A stretch of 64,000 nucleotides of DNA from contig OW203768.1 of NCBI GenBank assembly GCA_934045905.1, positions 25,325,060 through 25,389,059 on the forward strand, written 5' to 3'. The notes beneath the pieces were generated by a model, which was given only the letters and a program-made list of their open reading frames with translations, had not been told where the DNA came from and made no database searches. Positions 11,301-23,300 of the stretch are shown here, piece by piece (positions within the stretch are counted from its first letter, which is position 1; each line of letters opens with the position of its first letter). This DNA comes from Leuctra nigra. Lineage: Eukaryota > Arthropoda > Insecta > Plecoptera > Leuctridae. The position numbers and the translations under genes are program-made.

Positions 11301-14300
11301 ATATATATCATTTTTAACACCGCACGACCTCATTCGGGTCCAGGGCGAAGAGCCCCGGGAAAATTTTGAATTAAAAATTAGGGAATTGGTGCATTTTGGT
11401 GCATGCTTGGGCACCGGAAATCAATAATTAATATTACGGAAAGTAATAGCCCCGCAGGGCTTTTTTTTTAGAATTTAACAATTTAAAAGTGATTCTAGGG
11501 CTCAAAAATGTACGAACTGAAGCAAAATACCCTCAAATTGCCCTTGTTGCCCTTGTTGTTCCGCAGGGAGATTTTTTAAAATTTTAGCAATTTTTAAATG
11601 ATTCTGGGATGCTAAACTTAATTTTGTATGGTGAATGGGCAGGCAGTCTGATCGAGTGGGGGAAGGATAAGCTCCCCCATCCCTACGCGCCTGGTAGCAC
11701 CAGAAACATGCTGATCCGCGATTGGATTTAATACATTTTTACACTTTTGACATACCTTGTGATTTTCTCAATATTTTTGGTATTTGAGGCTGAAAAATAA
11801 GTACTTTCTGATTGAACGGTTACAAAACTAAACAAATCATGTGTTCTGGAATACATTTAAGATGGACAATAGGTAATAACAAGCTTATTTATAAAAACAC
11901 AAGGATAATAGGGGGGGTTCGGGGGCGAAGCCCCCGAGAAAATTTTATATCAAGGCCAATCATTTTGGTGCAATTTTGATGCTATAACTTCACCAGATAT
12001 TGATGGGGAAAAGCACAATATTTCTATAATAATAATAATCTTCCTCCCGGTTCCAAGAGTTGGGTCGGGGGGTGGCGAAGCCACCATTACTAGGGCCCGG
12101 ACTCCTAAGCTAGCTGGCCAGGCTTGGCTCTTCCTCTTCGTTCTTCTTCTCTACCAGTTTTTTCCACTTCTTCCTGTCTTCCCACCACCTTCCTTCTTCC
12201 ACTTCTTCCCACTTCTCCAGTCTCTCTTGTACATCTTCTGCTACCAGCTCTCTCCACTTTTCCCTCGGTCTTCCAACTCTCCTTTTATCACTTCTCGCAG
12301 CTTCGAACTCCCGACGCGGTATTCTCTCCCTCTGCATTCTCTTCATGTGGCCAAACCACCGTAGCCGCTCTCTCCCCATTTTAAATGCCAACCTCTCTAC
12401 CTTCAAGTCTCCTCTAATCTTTTCACTCCTGATCTTGTCCATCTTAGTTACTCCTTGTATGCTTCGTAAAAATTTCATTTCTGCTGCCTGCAACTGGCTC
12501 TCCTCCTTTCCTCCAATCGCCCACGTTACGGAACCATAGGTGAGTATTGGCAGGAAATAGCTTTTGAAAAGGAGTATCTTGCATTTCTGGGGGAACTGCT
12601 CATTCCAAAGAAGTTTCCTGACTAACTGGAAAAATGTGTTAGCCTGTTGTACTCTTGATGTTATCTCTCTTCCTATTTTTCCATCCTTAGTTAGCCAGCT
12701 CCCCAGATACTTAAACTCTCCTCTCTCCGCCAGTTCCAAGCCCCGTAGCCTGATCTTCACATTTCTTGTTGCCTTCCTCTCCACTACTAGTGTCTCACTC
12801 TTTTCCTGACTTATTCGCATACCGTATTCTTCAGTCATCTGGCTCCATCTATCAATCTTTTCTTGAACACATTCGCTGGTTCCTCCCCACACTACGATAT
12901 CATCTGCATATACCAGTGTATTCGTCTCCTGGTCTTCGCTTGGTTCTACTTTTCTCAGCAGCTCATCCATGACAATGACAAATAGTGTCGGGGAAAGAAC
13001 GCTGCCCTGTCGAAGTCCTTCCTTCACCTCAAACCATCCTGACTTCCCCTCCACTGTTTGTACACAGCTCTCGTTCTTCTCATATGTGCTCTTGATTCTC
13101 TCAATCAGACCCAATCCCACCCCCTTCCGCTTCAGACATTCCCATACTTTCTTCCTTGGTAGGCGATCGTAGGCCTTTTCCAAGTCTAGAAAAACCATGT
13201 ACAGTTTTTCTCCACTCTCCCACTTTCTCTCCATGACTTGTCGGATAGTGAATATTGGATCAATGGTTGATCTACCTGGCCTGAACCCATATTGTTCCTC
13301 CCTGAGCTTTTCCTCTACTACTTCTTTCAGTCTAAATTCCACCACTTTTTCAAATACTTTGGCACACTGACACATCAAAGTAATTCCCCTGTAGTTGCTG
13401 CACTTCTTCCTGTCACCCTTTTTGTAGATCGGTACAATCACTCCCTTTCTCCAATCGTCCGGTATGGTCATCTGTTTCCATGCCGCACTCATTACTCGAA
13501 ACAACCATCTTTTTCCAATTTCCCCAGCAGCTCTTACCATCTCCACTGTTATCTCATCTATTCCGGGTGATCGACCATTCTTCATCTCGTTTAGCGCTTT
13601 CTCCACTTCTCCCTCTCTCAAAGCACACTCCTCCTCTTCCTCGTTCTCACTCTGTAGTATTCTACTACTTTCTGGTAGTGCCACTCCATCAACATTCAGT
13701 AGTTCCTTGAAGTACTCTTTCCACAGTGCCTGTACTTCTACTGGGTCATTGATCAATCCTCCGCAAGCATCCACCATGCATGCCTGTCCAACTTTTCTTG
13801 TCCTCTTTTCCTTTATTATGCCATAAAGCATCTTTTTATTGCCTTCAAAATCCGTTTCTAGTTTACCAGCAAGTTCTTCCATGGACTTCTTCTTTTCTTC
13901 TTCTACTGTCTCTCTTACTCGTATTTTCCACCTTCGGTATTCGGCCTTGTTGAGGGTAGATCTATCGGCCTCGTACGTCTGCCAGGCGGTTCTCTTCTGA
14001 TGCACTGCTTCTCGGACTATTTCATTCCACCATGGTGTTTCCTTCTTCTTGCTTTTCCCACTTGATCGCCCACAGACTTCCTCTGCACAGTCAACAAATA
14101 CCTTCTTAAATGCTTGCCATTCCACTTCCACCAGTCCAACCTCTCCTCTTCTCTCTTTACTAGCTATCTTCTCTCTAAACTCTTGTTGTACTGTACCGTG
14201 TTGCAGCTTCCACACTCTTATTCTGCCATTCTTTTTGCTTCTCTTCTTGGTTGGTCTATCTTTTTTGAAGTTAAACTTTCCCACTAGAAGTCTATGGTCG

Positions 14301-17300
14301 CTATCTAGAGCCACTGAAGGGATAACCTCAACATCCTCCAAGAATCTCCGTAACTCATTCCCCACACATATGAAATCTATAACGGACTCGGTCGCCTCTT
14401 CGCCGTGTCCATATCGTGTAATCTTCTTTCTTTTTTCCTTCTGAAACATACTGTTTCCCACTTGCAGTCCGCTTCTTCCACACATTTCTAACATCTTCTC
14501 TCCATCTACATTCCTCTTTCCCCATCCATGGTGCCCCATGACCCCTTCAACTCCTGTCCAAAGAATTTTAATTTTGTCTGAAAGTATGAACTTGTTTTCG
14601 TGATATTTAGCGCCCCCCTGGACCTTCATTAAATAAATTATATATTTTGGAAGTACCTATAAGCATTTGTTTTCATGATATTGTCTTATATTTTGAACGT
14701 GCAATTTTATAAATTTTGAAAATGACAAGTCTAAGGGGTCGTAAGCGCCCCCCTTGACCTTTATTAAAGAAATTTTAACTTTTATAAGCATTTTTGTTTT
14801 CGTGATATTTTCTTATATTTTGACCGTGATATATGAAAAATTTAGTACATATGCCAAGTCCAGGGAGGCGCTAGCGCCCCCCTTGACCTGGCGCCCCGGG
14901 CGGTCGCCCGCCTCGCCCGCCCCTCGCGCCGGCCCTGGTTGGGTCAGTAGAATATTCCGCGTAGAAAATGGGTATTCTACGCGTATATTCTACCGTAGAA
15001 TATGTAATGTAGAATATTGATGTAGATGACATATTCTACACGTAAAATATTATTTTTAAGAAAAACATATTGATTTGGATTATAATGATCATTTTTTGAT
15101 TTGTTTTCAATATAGCAGCATTTTATTTTACTATGAGTAGTACCTAGTACATAACAACTCTACCAAATTGTTGATACAAGAGAGACCAACTACAATTTCT
15201 TTCTTCTAAATTTAATATTAACATAAAAACGCAAAGTGATACTCAATCATCTCATTGAGACTTTGGTAGTTGCTAGCTGTAATACTGGATGCTGTAATCT
15301 AGATTCAATTATCCAAACATGAAGAATATGCACACAACTTTTACGGACAAATTTACGTTCCATTCTACATGGTTATGTCTCTTCAATTAGAAATTATTTT
15401 GAAATGTTTTAATTTAATTATTTTTTTTACAATCTTGCTAATTAATTACTATTCCTGCAATACATATTCAAATCATCGAGTGTTCCCTATTGTAGCATTG
15501 TAGAGGAAGAGTGCTATGAATGGGCTTATTTATTAAGAGGTGGGATTGCGCTCTAATTTGCCTAAATTAAGGTTGTGACCGTCTTATGCAAGATATGAGT
15601 AGAATAAACAGAAAAGATTTGAATTCGACCGCTCTAAAGCGAGGTTGAAAATAGGGCAACTAATAAGGTAAAATAATATATTTCGGTCTTTGCTAGCATT
15701 TCCAAATTTTACCGCTGTCAATCCACTGGCACTTCAAAAAAATATTCTACAATAATTTCTACATATTCTACGTGTTACTCTACGTGTATGTAGAAAATTA
15801 ATATTCTACGCGTAATGACCCAACCCTGGTTGGAACTGTCAGCAAGACTTGAGTATTGACGAGGTAATAGAATGGTATTTACCTTGACGTCGGTGCCGTC
15901 GGTGGGCATGAAGTCCTCGTAGATGAAAGATCCGGTCTTCCGAACACGGGATTCAGGCGAGTAGACACTGCTGCGACTTCCGATCTAAACACAACGCAAT
16001 CATCTCTCAGATAAACCAACACAATACCTGCTTATTTCGTACTGAATGAAATGATTTAAATAATGTCAAGTTCTAAATACAATCTCACAGTTCTATACAT
16101 AATATATCAACAATGCAAAACACATTTGTCTAATTTTTATTTAAAGTCACTGCTTCAATTACGTTGACTTATGATGGAGATAAAGTTCGTCCCACCCTAA
16201 TGTGGCAGTGGAATATTTCAGCAAAACAATTATTAAGATTGTTAAATTACCTATGTCAAGAAACTCCTTCTCACTCAAAACTGTCCTTCTTATCCAAGTC
16301 AAACAACAAATCAAATGTTATCATTACTCAAAGTTAGACAATCATGTTAGAGTAGAATGAACTATTTAAACACTCTGATACCTTCCTGAACAGTCTCTGA
16401 CTGCCTCCGCCGGCACTGGTTGGATAATAGATGTAAATGTTGTGGTCCTCGGCCGAGACGGGTTTCTCCACAAAGGGTTTGTTGAAGACGGTTCCGTTCA
16501 CTTCCACGTGGTCCTCGGATTCCACTAGTTCGTGATCCACCACGCACGGTTCTAGAACACAAGTCAATCATTCACTGCATACTTTTTGAAGATTTTTTTT
16601 TAATATCTGAAAAATGCATAGTCAGATAAATTTATATCAATAGTATGTAATCATATCTTACAGTGTTGCATAATATTTAGAAGAAATCAAGTCGGCAACA
16701 AATGATATACAATATCAAGTGACATTAGTCGTTTCTGGACACCACAAGAGGACATTAAAAATGTATATAATCAAGTTAGGTACTTTGTAAAAATAATTGT
16801 ATGTAATCGTATGTCAGAGAGAGAGTAATGACTAATGATGTATCGATGTTCAATTATTTCCAATCAATCTTAACAAGAATTGAATGTGCCTGATTTTACT
16901 GTAAAATCTAACTGATTTTGCAGACGCTACAGTCAAAGTATGAAGTATAACAACATTCATCAACAAAACAAGCTCTTCTGAAAGTCTGTTGTGTGAACAC
17001 TGTAGAATCAGTAGAATTACATATATTTATAATATCATAATAACTCGTAACACTAATCAAGATCTCTTACTAGTTACTACGTACTAAACAATGTTGAAAG
17101 CCACTGAATGTAGTATATATGTTTGACTCACCGTTAGGGTCGAGCGAGTCGCGATCGAGGACGGCGTATCGAGGGATCTCGATGCCCTCGCTCTTCAAGA
17201 TGGAGTAGACTTTCCGACGGTCCTGAAGGCATGAGGATTCACGCGAATTCTGCTGATTAAACCCATTGCAAACAAGCAACAGCGTTTAGCTCACTCCGAG

Positions 17301-20300
17301 ACTGACAAGCAAATATACAGCACAACATTCTACCTAATCGGCATTAATTTGGAGTCACTAAAGAGATAACTAGAGACGTTAATTTTATTGAAAAAGTTCT
17401 GCTTTTTTCTTGGATTTACACTTAGTTTTGTCACTTTTACACTTATTTTTTTATATAATTTAGTTAGGTATACTTTTAACATAGGAATTCATCATTGAAA
17501 GGTCATTATAAAACAGTAATAACTTCAATTCACCCTTGTCCCTGAACGTATTGCTGGGAATACACTATCCCCATAAAAAACACTCCGTGTAAAAATACCA
17601 GCCAAGTCTCTTCAACTATAAAAAAATATAAGAAATCTAAAAATTCAGCACTGAAAAGTAGTGATATCAAAAAATGGGCCAAGTCAAAACTTAATTTTAA
17701 AAACAAAATATACTTGGCGCATCGTGTATATAAAATATAGAAGTGGTGCCAAAAATCAAATGTACCTACCTAAATATATATAATATAACTATAATGCCTT
17801 AAAAACGATGTGCCAAGTGTATTTTGTTTTTAAAATCAAGTTTTGACTTTGCCCATTTTTTGATATCACTACTTTTCAGTGCTGAATTTTTGGATTTCTT
17901 ATATTTTTTTATAGTTTTAGAGACTTGGCTGGTATTTTTACACGGAGTGTTTTTTATGGGGATATCAATTTTTTTTTAGTTTTATTACACAACTTGTAAC
18001 ACATATCGGAGCAACAATGGCTAATTCCTTTGAAAAAAATTCCATTTCCGAATTGGTTACTAAGAAAAATTTAAAATTGTGTTTGGTGCTAAATATAAGC
18101 ATAATGTGATATTCCATGAAGAATTGCGAAAGCATCGGTCTAATCGGTCCAGCCGTTTTCGAGATATGGCATCACTTCTGGTTTTCAAAATGGCGGCTGA
18201 AATTACTGCCACCTAGAATTTGTTTCTATAAATGTTATATGTATCATTGCCTTCTGAATATGTTTTTTCATTGCATGAAGAGGTGATTCAGTATATTTTT
18301 CATTTTTATGACGTCATTTCCGGTTTCAGTAATGGTACAATTATATTTCTACTGTTGATATTCCACAAAGACGACCGTCTGAATCATTTGGCGCTAGTTT
18401 AATTCCAATCGGTCTAGCCGTTTTCGAGATATGACGTCATTTCCGGTTTCAAAATGGCGGCTTCCGGTTGGTTTTATAAAAAGGCACCTCAGACGCCAAA
18501 AGTGCACATGTGGTAAAAATTTCAGATCGATAGGTTAAGCCGTTTAGGCTGTGGCGCTGTCAACAGTGTTTCCTGATATCTGAATCTGAATCATCAGATA
18601 CCTTTTAAAAGGGGTGTAATTTCCCTGTTTTCACGGCCCTCTAGCTCGCAAATAGCATAACCTGTTGTTCCCAAATTTGGTATATGGGGTGGGGTGGGCC
18701 ATAGCTCGAAATTAAGATATTTCGCAACAATGTGAAATTTTTCAATTTTGAGATCCAGTAGGCGGAAAATGCTATGTTGTTGCTTACAGTAAAAGTGTTT
18801 GGTCTGCTCCTCAGTTTATTAGGCATTTACGGTATGTTGAGTGACTGTGAGTGTACAGTACGACTTGGCTGGGTGGAGCGACCGCTCCACTAGATTATTC
18901 TGACAAAATTAGAGACCTAATGCAGTTGTTTTCTGCACTTTTTTGCTAAACTAAACACTCAGCTACACTTCGAAATTGTTGAAATTAACTAATTAATAGA
19001 TTTTTTTTTTATTTCCAAACCCTGGTTCCAAATATTATTTGGGTCAGGGGGTAAGACAATTCATAAATTACATTACATAATTACATTCACTGCCTAACCA
19101 GACATACTAAGGCTATAAATTTCTCAATCGGCTAGCCGATACATATTAATACATATTAATAGATATGTATTAATTTAGAAACGTTCGAGACATACAACTA
19201 TTCTTATTACTAGTACTGGTATGGTAATGTTTTAGATCGATAAACATAAAACAACAATCAAGGTACCTATTTTCTTGTAATGTTTTGTGTAATTTCCAGC
19301 AGAAATGGCAAGAAATGATTAGTTTGTCAGTTCAATCGGGATACCGCATTCTCAAATAGAAACCGTCAACCGAAAAGTTTTTCGTCACACTGTTCACAAT
19401 TTTCTGCTGTAAATTACACTTTTTAGTAAATAGAAATGAAATTAACTTTCTCAAATTGTTAGATGATGAACTTAGCATTATAGAAAAACATAATTAAACA
19501 GGTAATGTAAATAAAAAAAGGTGTAAGTACCAAGGTAATGTCCAAAAACAAGAACACTTTTCTGTTAAGTAACATTCCAAGTGTTCAAGTTTCTAAAGTA
19601 AAATTTTCCAATTTTTCAATACAGTTCAACCCTCCATGTTTTCAATGAGGACTTGAATGCGACTGGACTAAAGCAGAAGCTACGTGATGTCAATGTGAAC
19701 TAACCTGGATGTCATACTGCATGTGCAGATTGTTGATCACGTACGGGTTGCGCAACGTCGCGTACTTGATGGCCTTCTCCAAAGGAAACCCCTTGGAGTG
19801 GAACGAGATGAGACAGTCACAGATCGGCCATTCCTCCACCGGTTTCTGTCGAAAACAGAATAAAAGCTTATTTCACTGATGATATAGCAAGATTTTCATT
19901 AATTAATTCTACGTTAGAAGTAGGAGAACTCTTCTCTGATGGCTTTTCAGAAAATTATGAGAATTTACCTTCTTTTTTACATACATATTTTTTATGACTA
20001 CAAAGACTACACAAACTGTGATGAACGGATGAGGGAAGTGCAAAACAACCCCCTGTTTGAGAGGTCACTCCAAAAAAACTAATAAAAGATAAAGCTGAAA
20101 CTATCACAAATTATAAAACACAATTATGTAATGTGTGCAAATTTCAGAAAATTTTGCTTTAATTAGAAGAAAGTTACAGACCTTTGATTTTGAATTACCT
20201 AATTAAGATGTTGAAAAACTTTCAGAACTTTAACAGCTCACTGAAAACAAAAATAAAAGATTCGTGGTCACTAATTTTAGTAGGTATCAAAGATTCAGAA

Positions 20301-23300
20301 ATCTGCATAACAAGGTAAACTACGTTTGCACATAGTCCAGTAAGGAAAATTGGGGATCAAACAACATAAATTCACCTAATTCCCAAGAAGTAACTCCAAA
20401 TCAAATCTTCAAACAAGTCAATTATCTGGTTTATTCTGCTTTTTCAACTGTAGCTTCAATAGTTTCTAACTTTTTCCCTATTCAACAGACAAGGCAGAAA
20501 ATAACTTACACATATTACATTTTCGTATGCTTTCTAAAATGTGTAAAAAATTCAGAATCCTATCTTCAATAGTTTTGATATAGTGACCTCCCCAACAGGG
20601 GGATTTTGTTTTGCGCCACCCGGTATAAGTGTGCAGCTTATTCGAGTAAATAAGGATGTGCACTGACCTTCAGAATGACCTCCTCTGGAAATACCACCAT
20701 CTTGAGATACTCGAACTCCTGGAGGCGTGTTAATATCTCGCTCATGGGCTTGGATTGAGACTTCTTAGCCATGGCACAAACGCCCACCACCACTTGCTTG
20801 CCTTCCTCCACGCCATCTTCCCCCCCGGCATCCGATAAGTCCCCCTGCGTTCATAATACATGTTAAAGCACGACACTATATCCTACTGTTCATCTCACAA
20901 CGTTATAGCACGACGTTATAGTCTGCGTTCATAATAGAAACACGGAACAGGTTGGGTGAGTGGTAATGCTCTGAACTTGTATTCCGGAGGCCCGGGTTCG
21001 ATTCCCGCGACCGTCCTTCTTGACTGGGGTTTTTTCGTGGTATTCCCTCAGTCGAGAGGCACATGCTGGGAAGGTACCCTACTAATAGGCCACGACTGCC
21101 TCCTCCCCACCTTCCATCCTACTCTTCATCATCATCCCAATCATCATCATAATCATTCATCCGTCGCAATTAGCCTCGCTGCAGAACAGTGCGACGTTAA
21201 GCCCCAGACAAAAAAAAAAATCTTTGATTCAAAGCAGCACACATTTCTTTCAGGTAGGTACTTTTAAGTTTAGAGGCCAAAGGGCCAGATTTAAGCAAAT
21301 CATTGATCAAAATTTATACGAAGAATTCTATTTAACTATTTTGGTTAAAGTGGTCCCACCAAGATTCATGGACATCATTACTACATTCTTACTAGTAGAG
21401 ACGGTTGTCTCACTCCTATACCGATAACATTGACCGCAGTGAAGCCTTTTCAGACCCTGTGATTGGGGAAATCTGGGTGGCCCCGGTGATTTAAGCGACG
21501 TCTATAGCGTGAAGAGTAAACTACTTGAGGACCAATCCCTGACGATGGCTCAACCGCTAATTCATAGTTTACACTTGATGTGACTGCTGGCACGCAGGAT
21601 AGCTGTTATTTGACGATATTTAATAGTTTTATAGTTTAATTGTAAATTGCTGATATAAAACAAAAGAAGATCGTGCATAGCATATAAATGCAACGACGGC
21701 TCAATGGGTAAATTTAGCAGTTAGTTCATATTTTTACCACTAGTGCTGATATATGCGCTAACGATGCCGGGTACCCCAATTATTTCTCATGTCGAAAAGG
21801 CTTCACGTTCATTGGTGGAGTGAGAATACCTTTGCTATAGTGTAAGTGTATATCTATATATATCTCTCTGCCGTGGTCCCACTGCTCCAGCCATGGTGCT
21901 TAGAAATCGCCGTAATTCATACAAATCTCTGATGAAATAATACCTCAAACAACAGCATAAAACAATTATATCTTACCGTGTGCTCCAATTAGATGTTTTT
22001 AATTGAAGTTCCAATTAAACTATCCCAAAATAATTCATATTTGTAGTGCAATGTTGCCAGATTTATGGTAAATTTCACACATTGTACACATTTCTTTCTT
22101 ATTTGGCCCGTGACCCTATATTTTTAAACGGCAGTCTTATTCTCAAAATTATTATCTTTAATTTGAGACTATTTTCAATATTTTGTCATTCCTCTTGCGG
22201 TTTTAGGAGCAATTTAAGACCAATTTTCCGGGACGATTTCATGTCTCCCTGTGTTATCTTATGGGGGAAAATATGATCTTCAATCAAGAATATCTAATTA
22301 TTTCATACCGTAAGGGGCAAATATTTTTTGCTAGTTGTATGTAATATGGTTTCATTAATCTTTGGTGTGAATTACAGCAAATTCTCATTCCTATGCCGTA
22401 ACTCTGGAACCCCCTTAATTTGATAATTATGGAATTACGCTACAATGAAAATTTTATTTAGAAGAAAACAATTCACTTCATACTGTTACCAAATAACACT
22501 TCTACTTAAGTTACTTCAATGCCGAAGTTGAATAACATTGGGTTGGCCACAATCAATCTAATGTAATATTGAATCATTTGACTCACCTTGTACTGCAATC
22601 CTAAGTGAAATCATAAAATTAGTAACCAAATGAGTGTCATGCGGCTCTACAAACCCATGCTTTTGTCCGACATATCACAAGCACATGCGGCTGTGCAACT
22701 CTAGATTAAACAATACAGATCATTACATGAATCGGTGTTCATTGAGTGAAGAAAACATTTAACATAGATCATTTGGAAGAAAACATACCTCAGAAAATAC
22801 ACTTACACATAAACTGGCAGTAACATCAATACATTTGATTTACAATAATAAAACAATAATAATAAAATTTACAATACATTTGACGGAACACGTATGGCTG
22901 AGTGGTAATGCTCTGAACTTGTATTCCGGAGGTTCGGGTTCGATTCCCGTGGCTGTCTTTCCTGACTGTGGTTTTTTTCGTGGTATTCCCTCAGTCGTCA
23001 GGCAAATGCTGGGACTAATAGTCCATGACCGCTTCCTAACCACTCTATACCATCTCCCAATCATCATCATAATTCATCCGTCGCCATTTGCCTTGCTGCA
23101 GAACAGTGCGACGTTAAGCCCCAGACAAAAAAAAAAGTAATTAAACTGTCACGACTACAGATATATTACACTTTCTCGGGGTCCATCCTTTTTATTTTTC
23201 ATTTAAGATGTACCTACCGGTAGGCTACATCTTAATCAAAATACTGACATTTGAAATAAAATGGTAGATTTAATAGAAAAATATCAATAAAACAGGATTA

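Larger units (their letters stand above)
11174..14937. mobile_element. Inner hAT-type element carrying a LINE
   Basis: The left end is CAGGGCCGGCGC and the right end GCGCCGGCCCTG, with the 8-bp duplication GTTGGGTC at 11166-11173 and 14938-14945. That target lies in the left terminal repeat of the outer hAT element, so this one inserted later. It includes GC-rich subterminal GGCGCCCCGGGC blocks, a 77-base poly-C run, two or three diverged copies of a GCGCCCCCCTTGACCT-type unit near the right end, and the RTE-like LINE on the minus strand. Confidence 0.85.
11162..15828. mobile_element. Outer hAT-type MITE, split by a second hAT element
   Basis: The left end is CAGGGTTGGGTC and the right end GACCCAACCCTG, flanked by the 8-bp target duplication GTTGGAAC at 11154-11161 and 15829-15836. 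CAGGG termini and 8-bp duplications are diagnostic of hAT. Without the inner insert and its duplicated target it is about 895 bp with no transposase. The interior is rich in ATTCTACGCGT-like subterminal motifs. Its right end lies about 50 bp from the donor of the PPIP5K exon ending at 15883. Confidence 0.85.

Noticed and set aside
11054..11427. Polyproline/polyglycine open frames
   Set aside because: They are translations of a 77-base homopolymer C run inside a hAT element.
12124..14444. Several plus-strand frames opposite the LINE
   Set aside because: They are Ser/Pro/Leu-rich shadows of the minus-strand reverse transcriptase frame.
20956..21267. 103-codon frame starting in a SINE (also 22835-23140 and 63682-63921)
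   Set aside because: The shared peptide is the translation of the tRNA-derived SINE body and its CATCATC run.
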